From: Gadus chalcogrammus
Lineage: Eukaryota; Chordata; Actinopteri; Gadiformes; Gadidae
Direction of reading: 5' to 3'
Assembly (NCBI RefSeq): GCF_026213295.1
Contig: NC_079419.1
Span: forward strand, 24,575,818-24,639,817
Length of the DNA stretch: 64,000 nucleotides
The translations under genes were made by a program, and so were the position numbers. This document shows positions 32,991-42,647 of this stretch, one piece after another. Position 1 is the stretch's first letter; each line of letters starts with the position of its first letter. The notes beneath the pieces are model-generated. The model ran no database searches. It was given only the letters and a program-made list of their open reading frames with translations, and was not told where the DNA came from.

Positions 32991-33372
32991 TTGATCCTTG
33001 AGCAGTTTGTGGTCCTGCTGTATGATCGATCAAGCACAGCTGTTAGTGTAGAGGCTAGACTTGACATGTTTGCCCGAAAGCAGATGAGGCCATTCCTCCA
33101 ACAAGAGCAGCTCTACTTCAACACACTAAACGTGCTGCATATCAGGCAGGCTGCATATGGGGTCAAGCAACCCAGTGTCAGCCAGAAGCAGAGAGTCCTG
33201 CTGACTGGGGATGGATAAAGCTTGGTGAACAATGGGGGTTATTTTGGACAGCAAATGCACCAGTTGCACAAAGTTGTGAACAACTATGTGTGGCTGCAAA
33301 TCAGAGTGCCGTGGAAGATGCAAATGTTTTAGATTGGGGTTCACTTGCACAGAACTGTGCAAATTTGAATAA
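32991..33372 (+). pseudogene. C-terminal fragment of an unnamed Cys-rich protein family
   Basis: The first frame reads MILEQFVVLLYDRSSTAVSV then EARLDMFARKQMRPF. A shift gives QHTKRAAYQAGCIWGQ and ESPADWGWIKLGEQWGLFWT. A further shift gives MCGCKSECRGRCKCFRL and FTCTELCKFE to a stop at 33372. These three parts, in this order, are the C terminus of a multi-copy family I have seen in fish and invertebrate predicted proteins (EQFVVLLYDR..., KRAAYQAG, then a CxCxxxCxGxCxC tail). I know no function for it. Two frameshifts mean this copy is dead. It sits between blocks of the aagatggc repeat. Confidence 0.6.
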
Positions 33373-33639
33373 AAAAATAAGTAGGGGAGGCATTGGCTAC
33401 CATTTCTAACAGTCTTTATTATGACTCTACAGGGCACAACCTCTCAATCTCAGGTTCGACAGTCTAACCAGAAGGCCTTTGAGCTGGTAAAAATGTGAAT
33501 ATATATATTTTATTTTTTTTATCCTTCCTTTTAACTCAGTTCCAACAGAGTACACTATTAAAGCAACATCCACCCTGAAAAATGAATCTTGAATTTTTGT
33601 GGCCGTTGGATTATTTTGCTAACATGCATGTGTGCATCA

Positions 33640-33850
33640 GTGTACATACTACCAAAATGACGGCCATCTTGGAAAAATAATTTTTTATTGGCCATACAAG
33701 TTTTTCAAAAAGTGGCCTTAACAGAGGCATATTTTCTGTATCACTACTTGGAAACGGTGGCAATGAACATCGGACAGGAATGGCAGTCATCTTGAAAAAT
33801 GGTTTCCATCCTGAATTTTTACTGGCCACTTCCCAGTGGCCCTTCCTCTC
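33640..33850 (+). repeat. aagatggc/ccatttt repeat block 2
   Basis: Contains atgacggccatcttgg, tggcagtcatcttgaaaaat and actggccacttcccagtggc. Same family as 34010-34430, more diverged. Confidence 0.6.
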
Positions 33851-33851
33851 T

Positions 33852-33985
33852 GCGGACTGCACCTTGCCGTGGTGGAGAGGCTTGTGCACTCCAATGAACC
33901 TGAGAGCTATGCCGGCGGGGATTTCATATCCCAGGCAAGTTTAACTAGGCCGGACAGGTCAAAGGAGAGGAGGCAGACAAAGCAG
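33852..33985 (+). mobile_element. LINE 5' region fragment
   Basis: gcggactgcaccttgccgtg then gtggagaggcttgtgcactc, gagagctatgccggcgggg and caggtcaaaggagaggaggc. This block is recognisable as the region upstream of the main ORF in abundant fish LINEs. Fragment only. Confidence 0.55.
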
Positions 33986-34009
33986 ACATTATGACTATTT
34001 TGACTATTT

Positions 34010-34430
34010 GAATGGTGACCATCTTGAAAATGGTTGCCTTCCTAAAATTTTCTTTTTCCAAAAGAGTGTTCAGAGTATTTCTGCCTAATTGTATGCTTGA
34101 ATCACCATTTGAACAATTTAAATAATTAATATTCGACAGGAACGGTGGCCATCTTAAATATGGCGGCCATCTTGAATTTTAATGGGACAAGCATCTTTTT
34201 CCATTAACATGTCCTTTAGATAATATTTGTATCAAATATTATGCTTGGATAACTGTTTGAATAATTGATATAATAAGCATTGAATAGCAATGGCGGCCAT
34301 CTTGAAAAATGGCTGCGATATTGAATTTTTGAGTGGCCAACGCCTTTTTCCAAAATAGTGGCCCTTAGAGAGTATCTGTGCTAAATTTCATGCTTGTATA
34401 CCAAGTGAACGATTTTTTTACCAATCTGCT
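34010..34430 (+). repeat. Three tandem units of about 135 bp with ATGGCGGCCATCTTG
   Basis: Units start near 34012, 34143 and 34287. Each has gtggccatctta/ttg, a second ggcggccatcttgaa-like element, a ttccaaaa spacer and atgcttg-ataac-tttga toward the end. The element aatatggcggcc at about 34167 matches the YY1 consensus AANATGGCGGC. Confidence 0.75.
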
Positions 34431-34436
34431 AAGGGG

Positions 34437-35015
34437 TAATGTATAGAACGCCGGTCAATATCGGGAAAATAAGCCCCGACAGGGCGAACTTGCTTCGCCC
34501 TGAAGGGGCTTATTTTCGATCATGACCGGCGAAGTTCTCTACATTATCCCACTAATTACACAGGTACTTGTCAAAAAGAAAAAATTACTTCACATGGTGT
34601 GTCTTTTTACAATTTATTTAATACCAGCATTCGTAGTGTTGATCGGCAGAGAAATAGTCTGCCAAAGACATTGACGACGCTTAGCAACCGAAGAAGTTAC
34701 CGGTACTTGCGGAGTGATACCAAAGATGTCATTAGAGGTGAAAAATCTGTTGTTTTCCTTGACAGCGGTCAATTATACTTAGCAACGGTGAATTACCAAA
34801 TATAATTCACCGCCGGAAGTTGTGAAGGGCCCATGCAAGTGAACGGAGCGTTCCATGGCTTTGAGAAGACCCGTGTAATAATTGCGATTAATGTGAAATG
34901 CGGTTATAGTTTATATATATTACGGGGTTAGACCCCCAGGCCGTTCTGCCGGCGATTTTAATTCGCTCTGCAGCAGAGGTTGGAGGTTGGAGATCGGGAG
35001 GTCTCCCGGTCCTGC
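34437..35015 (+). repeat. Foldback repeat with 50-bp hairpin, copy 1
   Basis: The left 120 bp (34437-34556) form a near-perfect hairpin: arm gtatagaacgccgg...aaaataagcccc...agggcgaa, loop of a few bases, complementary arm to ctctacatta. The following 460 bp (ttcacatggtgtgt, cattcgtagtgttgatc, tgatagacccccaggccg-like end) match 47022-47600 in the same order and orientation. No ORF. Confidence 0.85.
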
Positions 35016-35019
35016 ACGG

Positions 35020-35410
35020 GTCTTAGTTTGCTAACCCGCACCCGCCCGTACCCGTAAAACCACATCCGACCCATGCTCCGATAGTAGTGCAAATTACATT
35101 CCGCACCCAACCAGACCCGCTATAAACTGATATCGACGCCCGACCCGCACCCGAAGGAAAATTAGACGCATTAGATGGAAAGCCGGGGAAATATAATATC
35201 TGTTGTTTGCCGTGGTGCTTTAGATTGCCGTGCACTGTTGACGGTTTTAGTTGACTCATCCGCTACTGAATAACATATCCAGCACCGGAGAAGCGTCGCT
35301 CGTAATCGCAAAACCCGAAAACGACCCGCGCTGTTCTGGTGTCCGACCTGACCCGTGTCCGAACCCTTTATGCGAACCACTGGTTCGCATAAAGGGCTTT
35401 TCACACGGGA
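35020..35410. mobile_element. acccg-rich hAT-like element fragment
   Basis: Both ends are rich in acccgacccg-type repeats (ctaacccgcacccgcccg; gacctgacccgtgtccg) around a non-coding centre, as in fish hAT elements with ggcccgacccg termini. Exact ends and duplication not determined. A 14-bp inverted repeat (ccctttatgcgaac/gttcgcataaaggg) lies at 35366-35397. Confidence 0.4.
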
Positions 35411-35744
35411 GGCATTTGTCGTGCCTGTTAATGAATTCTCAATAGAGAGGCGAGCGGGCAGAGAGGAGGCGCAGCGTCCTGTCAAGCGGCATGACGACAA
35501 GCGGGCGCACTCCCGTGAATTTGGAACAGCGCATTTTAATTTCTGCATCTTTTATCAAAATATTTATCAGCAATACAGTGAAAATTAGGAGAAATGTGAA
35601 TATTTGTCTGGCTAGTTGATTTACATTGTGGGCCCCTAAGATTTCTGGTTGTGCCCCTAACATTTTCAGTTGAGGGCCTCAGTGCTTCTAGTAAAAATGT
35701 TAGTCTGGAGCCCTGAGTAGAGTCATCGTTCAAAGGAGGAGATG

Positions 35745-36072
35745 AACAGTTTAGCAGTAGTACTAGCACTATGCTGTACCACGTTAACAGTTTAGTAGTA
35801 GTACTAGCACTATGATATACCACGTTAACAGTTTAGTAGTAGTACTAGCACTATGCTGTACCACGTTAACAGTTTAGTATTAGTACTAGCACTATGCTGT
35901 ACCACGTTAACAGTTTAGTAGTAGTACTAGCACTATGCTGTACCACGTTAACAGTTTAGTAGTAGTACTAGCACTAGGCTGTACCATGTTAACAGTTTAG
36001 TATTAGTACTAGCACTATGCTGTACCACGTTAACAGTTTAGTAGTAGTAATAGCACTAGGCTGTACCATGTT
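35745..36072. repeat. Minisatellite, 8 x 41 bp
   Basis: Exactly 328 bp, eight units of 41 bp on the pattern aacagtttagtagtagtact + agcactatgctgtaccacgtt. Variants (tattagt; ctaggctgtaccatg; gatatacc) recur in a higher-order pattern: units 4 and 7 share tattag, and 6 and 8 share aggctgtaccatg. It abuts a hAT end (ggagccctg) at about 35718. Confidence 0.95.
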
Positions 36073-36424
36073 AAGAACAAGCACCCGGGCGGCTCACGGC
36101 GCCAAAGCTCACTGAGTCACCGGAGGAAAGTGCCACTCTCTTTTTTCCTTTGTCTCTATAATTTTTTCTGAAAAATTAACTGTTAGCTACTGGTAAATGC
36201 CAATCTACTTTTAGGGTCCAAACATTGCTGACTTTTTATTTTATTAATAATATATATAATTATTAATTATTGAAAGTGAATTGGTCCCAAACGCTAAATC
36301 AACCACCCCAAACCTGAGCACCTGGGAGTTGACTTAGGAAATTAGCATATGTAGACCGGATGTACGGAGGTCTTCAAAAAGTTTTTTCTCTCATTATGAC
36401 CACAGGCGGCGCTATAACTCATAT

Positions 36425-36955
36425 GGCGCGTTTCCACTGCAGGGTGCGGAACGGATCGGATCGCAAAGGTGCGGATCGGGTCGCGTTTCCACCGCCAAAA
36501 GTGGGCGTGACCCGGACTTAGCCGTACCTGTTTTGGCCGTTTAGGACTCCTCCGTTGGGGTACTGAAAACGAGACGAGACGCCTGAAAGGGTCCCGGGAA
36601 ATTCTAGCTACACACCCCCTCCAATGATTGGTCGACAGAATCATCACTTCCGGGCGACGTGGGGATAAAAACAAACAAACAGTAGCCTCGAGGTATTATT
36701 CTTTACAATTAACATGTTGCGTAAAACGCTTGCTTGGGCGAACAAGGAGGTGGAGACGTTCGTCTGCATTCTTGGGGAGAAAGACGTTGTTTACGATGTT
36801 TATGTAGCTGCCGCGGCGATCGACATCCGGCCTACCTTAAAGGGTACTGTCGGCGGTGGAAACGCGACCTCGGAATTGAGCTGGGCTATACCGCCCCCTC
36901 CCTACCGCTCCTTTGCGATCCGATCCGTTCCGCACCCTGCAGTGGAAACGCGGCA
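36425..36955 (+). mobile_element. MITE with long TIRs and a SANT-like ORF piece
   Basis: Ends gcgtttccactgcagggtgc-gaacggatcggatcgcaaag and the complement ctttgcgatccgatccgttc-gcaccctgcagtggaaacgc are inverted over more than 45 bp. Sub-terminal gcgtttccaccgcc/ggcggtggaaacgc also pair. A frame from ATG 36714 reads MLRKTLAWANKEVETFVCIL then GEKDVVYDVYVAAAA, similar to the first helices of the Myb/SANT accessory protein of Harbinger elements, and then runs into the right TIR. Flanking duplication not clear. Confidence 0.7.
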
Positions 36956-37156
36956 GTAGTCAAACCAAACTCGTGGTCAAACCTTATCTTTTTAGGGATG
37001 TTTCACATGACTGCTTTCTCATGTTTTTAAATGCATTAAAACTCCTTTGCGATTTTGGGGGAGGGGCTTTACAAAAGAGGTTAATGGACAAATGCTTTTA
37101 TATTTTTCGGCTGTATAGTTTGATCAATATCTTCTCATTTATTATCCCCTTTGTAG

Positions 37157-37356
37157 ATGGAAGCCAGGGCAAGAATAGAAGTGGCCGGGTAAACAATGGC
37201 GTTCCACAGGTGCCCCTAAAAGCAGTTTCCTCTGCGCTGGACGACCAACATGGCTCCCTTCCTTTACATGCATACCGGGAAAAGATCCTCAGGCTAGTGA
37301 AGGAAAACAGCGTGGTTGTGGTGGTGGGAGAGACCGGCTCCGGGAAAACAACACAG
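37157..37356 (+). CDS. ythdc2: ythdc2 exon 4 (helicase Walker A)
   Basis: The acceptor ttatcccctttgtag precedes 37157 and the donor acacag|gtaaaa follows 37356. In phase with exon 3 (split Asp codon G|AT) it reads DGSQGKNRSGRVNNGVPQVP, then REKILRLVKENSVVVVVGET and GSGKTTQ. GETGSGKTTQ is motif I (Walker A, ATP binding) of DEAH/RHA helicases and VNNGVPQVPLK the conserved lead-in of YTHDC2. 200 bp, ends in phase 0. It lies 0.2 kb downstream of a MITE (36425-36955). Confidence 0.95.
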
Positions 37357-37987
37357 GTAAAACAGTAAACCGCATGTCAAGAATCACGTTGCAAATTGAG
37401 CTCAAGTGTAACACACAGACTATTCAGGGTTTTTTCTAAACAAGGGAACAGGGGCGCTGCGCCCCGATACTCCCGGCGTGCGCCATCCTACCGTACTTAC
37501 ATGCTGCTGTACAACATACACTATTTCTCAAAACGATCTTTTCTCCGCGAAAATATCCCAACACCACCACCTGACAATGTGTCTGATCCTCAAATAACTT
37601 ACTAATTACTCCAAAAATATTCCGATCTGAATTGGAGTTTCCCAGATCGAGTCGACATGCTAACGTTAAAGTTATTAGCAGCTAGCTAGCTAGCTACTAT
37701 GTATTTGAATGGGTTTTTGGTCTAGGCGCTAAGATGCTAAGCAAGTATACAAGACCATTCCAGTTCTCTCTGCACAAAGCGGTTTCAATGAACGACAGAA
37801 ATAGTGTTGATCAAGAGTTTTGCGAGAGCAAAACGAACAGTCGAACAGGGTTCCCTGTTACCAGGGAACCCGTAGCAGGGAACTAAATGGCAGCTGCACG
37901 GCCGAATTAGCCCAATAAAAGTGTAGTAACCCAGAGAACCAGCTACAACATAGTTTTCATCCAAACGAGCCGTCTTTAGCGAACGGT

Positions 37988-38131
37988 GAATTGCATTGGC
38001 TTCTACGAGCAGTCGGCTTTCAGCCGCGAGCTTAGGGACCGTCTGCAAAGTGCAAAACTGAATTGCATTGGCTTCTACGAGCAGTCGGCTTTCAGCCGCG
38101 AGCTTAGGGACCGTCTGCAAAGTGCAAAACT
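37988..38131. repeat. 72-bp tandem duplication
   Basis: Two near-identical 72-bp units starting gaattgcattggcttctacg and including gagcttagggaccgtctgca. Preceding sequence 37920-37987 matches the complement of 5275-5343. Confidence 0.9.
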
Positions 38132-38228
38132 GAAAACGACAACAATAGTAACATTTCTATAGCGTCGCCATTATTGACTCTAGAGCCCCAAAACTTGTTC
38201 CATAGAGGCATGGCACAGGAGGTCTACC

Positions 38229-38354
38229 ATGACTAACGCTACCCTGAACCACCTCCTCAGGATCAGTATTGAGGGGCCTGCAATTGATCAATTTGATTTT
38301 GACAAGGCAGTGAGCCGTTGGGGCAGTCTCAGGAACAGACGGCTGCTGTTGTGA
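38229..38354 (+). pseudogene. hATC dimerisation-domain remnant
   Basis: A 41-residue frame reads LNHLLRISIEGPAIDQFDFD then KAVSRWGSLRNRRL before a stop at 38354. The pattern LMRIxxEGPxxxxFDFxxAVxxW near the C terminus matches the end of ZNF862-like hAT transposases, the part used for dimerisation. Nothing upstream in the element continues the domain. Confidence 0.6.
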
Positions 38355-39154
38355 TTTGTCCTACTTAATAAAAGTTTAGCCAATATTTTTGAAATTTGTC
38401 GTGTTTATTTACAGGGTAAAGTTGTACAAGTCTACCAAAAGTTGATAGTATTTTAGTTTTTCAGGATGACCACAAGAGCTAGAATTTCTCTCTAAGATAG
38501 CCTCAGAATGTACCATTTAATCATTATTTTTTCAAAGGCTTCGCGCCGTGGAAGGGGGAGACCCACCTTCCACACCATCCCCCGCCTCGGTCGCGTTGCT
38601 CCATCGGCTTTGCGCAGGGGTCTGCTCCCTGCTACTTTTTTTTTCTAGAAAAACCCCTGCTGATTATTATAATAATACAGATTAAACTGACTGAACTTTT
38701 TTCATACCAAAAAAGGGCCCAAATCGATCACTCTGGAAACAAAACTGCTGAGCTAGAGGACTAAAACTATAAAGAACAAACTTTTTATTGTTACAACCAA
38801 AGATTTTGTCTTTCCTTCATTGTTTTGTCCTCCATGTTGTATTTGATCCCATAAAACCCACAGTTATCATATAATAACAAATGTAACATCTATTTAAATC
38901 AAATCCTCCTCTATGCTGTCTTCTAGTAAAATTCTGCCTTTATTCATTTAACCCATGACCCAGTAGCATCTACATTGGATATTTTGCGTGCACAACAATA
39001 TCACATATTTTGGTACCAAGATAACGCATTGGAACCTTTGTTTTTGTGGAGTTATCTATATCTATAGATACTCTGTTTAATTTGGGTATTTTGTTTTCAG
39101 AAAGAACCTGACAAAGAGGCCTATTGATAATGAGCACTATTGGCCAAGGCTTAA

Positions 39155-40051
39155 TGGGACACTGTAGGAATTACTCCCATCTAGTGGTAAAATTGTACAT
39201 TGCATTCAAACGATTTCTTTCAAATGTGCGTTGCTACCTGGTTGCAACTACGGTAGGTGGTATGTGCCAAGAAGCTATGACATCATGTAATCCAATACTA
39301 CATCAACAAGTTTTCTTTCAGATGATGAGGTACGTTATTTCAAACAAATTGCAAACTGCATTGGATCATTAGTGTGAGCATGTATAAGTAATTATTCTTC
39401 GAGCAAGATGGTGAATTAAGTTGCTTAGGACAGAGGCAGTGGATCTGTGGGAGGAAGTAGTTATGAAATGCAACCTTTATTCAATCAAACATAACCTATG
39501 AAGCTATCCACCAACGAGGCTGTTTAGGCTTTTAACTATACATGTTCTACTGTTATGGTGCCTATGTAATGAATTAAACAAACAAGAAATGAGAAAAGCT
39601 TGTTATTTAGACAGTAACATTGACCTACCTACCTATGAAAGCAGGCAACTTCAGCGTCCCTTTGAAAATCATAATCCTTCATAAGCTCTTTAAACCTGGA
39701 AAAAGCTACTCCGATGTTTACCCTTGTGGCAGAAGTATGATCTTGCATTATGAACGAAAGTGCAGTGCAGGCTTTCAAATTTGCCGGGGCAGTGACAAGC
39801 ACGTCTTGCTGAGCTCCTTCTACGTTTCACTCATGCCAGCTCTGAGCAAAAACGTGTTCTGCCTGCTAGTACCACCTAGTGCTTTATTTCCCTCTTGGCG
39901 GTTTTAGTTTTTAATAGTCAGGAAGAACATGGAAGCCTATGTCCTTACCCGTGGAATGGGTAAGGACTTACCCGTTCAATGTAAATAATATAAAATTAAT
40001 ATAAGAAATTCTTCGCACTAATACATTGCTTAAAATGCTACACAGTGTCCA
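39155..40051 (+). mobile_element. TTAA-target element, copy 1 (gggacactgtag family)
   Basis: TTAA (39151-39154) precedes tgggacactgtagg. The right end, about gctacacagtgtcca, is followed by TTTA. Inverted gggacactgtag ends with a TTAA target point to a Kolobok- or piggyBac-like MITE. The body matches 57372-59765 (gcattcaaacga, cctggttgcaactacggtag, cattatgaacgaaagtgcag, in order). Confidence 0.7.
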
Positions 40052-40772
40052 TTTACAGAACTTTATGGGTTAAATTTGATATGTGCATACTGGCTTAGAC
40101 ATGAACAGTTCAGAGTAGAGCCAAATCGATAAAGGTTTTTTTTAAGGCCAATACCGATACAAATATTTGGTGATTTAAAAATCTGATATTCAGATATATC
40201 ACCAATATATATTTAAAAAATAAATTCCAGAAACGCGTAACAAAACATAAACAGATTTCCCTCACATTGGTTATTTTTTGTTATTTATGAGTCCTCACTG
40301 AAATAATAAGGTAATGCAGTTTAAAAATGAACTTTGTTTTTAATGTCACAACAGAAAAAGCATCAAAATACATTATAGTTCTGATAAATAAAATGTATTA
40401 AAATACAAACTTGGGGGAGGGGGCTTGGGTAGAGGTGTTGCTGCGCTGTCTACACAGAGACAACGCAGCGATATCAACCTGAGCAGTTCTAACTGGATAG
40501 AAAGCGAAACCTGATCATGTGAGAGAAGATGATGCAGTCGCATTAAACAAAGACGTTGAAAGATGGTGCGATCACAACCAAAATTGGGAATTAATCAAAG
40601 AAATTACAGATAAATAATACTGAAATGGCTACTTTGTGGTTGAACTAAAACTTCAAAATATTTATGATCCCCCAATTGGTAGACTGTCGGAATGGTGGTA
40701 AGCCTAATAAAAGGTGTCTGAATGGGGGCATGTTGGAATGGTCGCATGTAACCATAACAACGGTTATAGCTA

Positions 40773-41772
40773 CAGTGTTTCCCCTAGAATTCTTTTTAGG
40801 CCCGGTGGTAAGAGCTGTTTTTTTATACATTTTTCACGGGATGCTAGAGTATTTGTTGGTTATTTCCATGTAAAACACTTGCTTAGCCATCACAAGTAGA
40901 TAATGATTCAATAAACACGTTTTTAACAATAAACTAATTTTATTTACAATACAATTTTTGGTGGTGCTGTCACACTAAATTTGTACCGGCTGCCAAATTT
41001 GTACCGGGCGCGTCATCCATATGTAATCCATTCCAAACCTGCCTGCAACAGATGATCGCGTCGTCCGTTGCCGGGCAGGTTTCAAAAAACATTCGCGCTC
41101 ATGTTGCCAAAGACGAAATAACATAGTACAGTTAACGGAACGCTAGATAACACTTGTTTTTACTTTATATTTGTATTGTATTTCATTTTTTAATCAAATT
41201 TAGCTAGTAAACTGAGTGTTTAAAGCGGGTTTCAAAAAATATTTGCGCTCATGTTGCCAAAGACGAAATAACATAATACAGAAAACGGATCGCTAGATAA
41301 CACTTGTTTTTACTTTATATTTGTATTGTATTTCATTGTTTAATCAAATTTAGCAAGTAAACTGAGTGTTTAAAGCAGGTCAAGGACGAAATAGCACAAT
41401 ACAGATAACGGATCGCTAGATAGAAGGTTCGCGAATGTCGTGAACCTTTCACGTCATTCGAAAGGTTCTAATCATCTGATCATCTGTTCCGGGCAGGTTT
41501 GGAATGGATTACGTATTGATGACGCGCCCGGTACAAATTTGTCAGCCGGTACAAATTTAGTGTGACAGTGCCATGCTAATGATGATATAACTTAATGCTG
41601 TCAGATTGTCCGTTATGATGGGGCATAATCTGCGCACGCGCGACACCGCATAATTTTTTTCTTTTCATTTTTTCATTTTTTTCATTTTTTTTTTTGGCCT
41701 GTTGTTGGCCTGGCGGGGGCGCTCGTTGGCCTGGCGGCCCGCCAGGCCTGAACAATGGTAGGGGAAACACTG
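40773..41772. mobile_element. cagtgtttcccc-family element with nested TIR element
   Basis: Starts cagtgtttcccctagaattc; ends ggtaggggaaacactg. Direct repeat AGCTA at both edges. The right part is rich in ggcctggcgggggcgc-type sequence. A second TIR element occupies 40970-41565. Confidence 0.65.
40970..41565. mobile_element. Long-TIR element with 150-bp internal tandem repeat
   Basis: Ends ctgtcacactaaatttgtac...gtaccgggcgcgtcat and the complement atgacgcgcccggtac...gtacaaatttagtgtgacag pair over about 75 bp, including ggtttggaatggatta. Between them a unit of 150 bp (41081-41230) is repeated at 41231-41380 and partly at 41381-41425. No ORF. Confidence 0.8.
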
Positions 41773-41935
41773 AGCTAGCGTGGACAGTACGGGACCGGGA
41801 CGAAGTAAGGCCGTGACGTACAAGTTGTTCTGTGCTGTGTCCTGATTGACTGAAGAGAAATGGCTACGTTGTCGCGTTCTTAAACTGGACCTGGCGATTT
41901 GACATTAGTATTTACCCGAGCACTGTATTGTTAAG

Positions 41936-42647
41936 GCGGCCGCCTTAACAACAATAGGGCCCCGCCTTGACTACCAATGTATAAAAGAAAAAAAATTAAC
42001 AGATAATAATAAATTATTTTTTAATTATTATTAGGGCTGTCAGTTAAACGCGTTATTAACGCCGTTAACGCAAACCAATTTTAACAGCGTTAATTTTTTT
42101 ATCGCGCGATTAACGCAATTCTTTTTTTTTTGGGCTCAAAACAAAGAAGCAGTAGCCTGACTGCTATGTTCAAGGCAGTATGTTTGTATGTTCATCCTTT
42201 AATTGCACTATAGGCTTTTTTTTTTGTATCTTCCTGTTTTGATCAGTAAATGCCAATGTTGTTATCAATAAAAAAACATTTGCACAAGGCAAGCCGATGC
42301 ACTTCTCCATGTTGATAAGAGCATTAAAATAAAAAATTAATGGGACAAAGACATCAAGGGATATTTAGCATAGAAAAAAAACTGACATTAATCGCGATTA
42401 AATATTGTAATCGCTTGACAGCACTAATTATTATGCATTAACAAAGTACAAAACTCCCATAGGGAAAAAAAACATACTTCCATCAGGTACAAAAAATAAA
42501 GATAAATAATGCATCGGTGAAACTGTTCAAAACAATAGGCGTTCGAGCTGAAACCCTCATCAAAGACCGCAGAGCCACGAGACAACCCCCCCCCCCCCCC
42601 CCCCTGCTCTTTGACTACCTTGACTAAGACATTTTATGGGGGAAACA
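41936..42647. mobile_element. cagtgtttcccc-family MITE, inverted copy
   Basis: Contains ttaaggcggccgccttaa at the left and gactaccttgactaag ... gggggaaacacag at the right, the reverse of 27980-28492. A 20-odd C run lies at 42583-42604. It carries a hAT insertion at 42032-42426. Confidence 0.7.
42032..42426. mobile_element. hAT MITE (tagggctgtcag family), 395 bp
   Basis: Starts tagggctgtcagttaaacg and ends cgcttgacagcacta. Perfect 8-bp flanks ATTATTAT (42024-42031, 42427-42434). Sub-terminal gcgattaacgc/cgcgattaa motifs are typical of this abundant fish group. The innermost level of the nest. Confidence 0.88.

Larger units (their letters stand above)
19182..37156 (+). other. ythdc2 intron 3 (18 kb)
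   Basis: The largest intron, nearly all repeats listed separately. Stretches where I recognise little: 19182-19733 (a minus-strand open frame at 19226-19576 has no family resemblance), 20310-20900 (AT-rich), 26840-27250, 27500-27975, 30812-30970, 31113-31340, 32345-32640 and 36075-36420. A fragment with the taccctagcatagacaatag motif occurs at about 20830-20870 and again at about 28990-29020. Confidence 0.85.
37424..38660 (+). mobile_element. hAT-like element with C-terminal transposase remnant
   Basis: The left end cagggttttttctaaa and the right end ttctagaaaaacccctg are inverted. Flanks are ...gactatt and gattatt..., a possible imperfect duplication. A plus-strand hATC remnant is at 38229-38354 and a 72-bp tandem duplication at 37988-38131. 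The boundaries are less sure than those of the perfect-TSD hATs. Confidence 0.6.

Noticed and set aside
35745..36072. CRISPR array
   Set aside because: Units are contiguous 41-bp repeats with no unique spacers, in vertebrate DNA. It is a minisatellite.
39620..39907. ORF conserved with 58078-58416 as a protein family
   Set aside because: Similarity is explained by the shared TTAA-element DNA. The frames are short and break outside the shared part.
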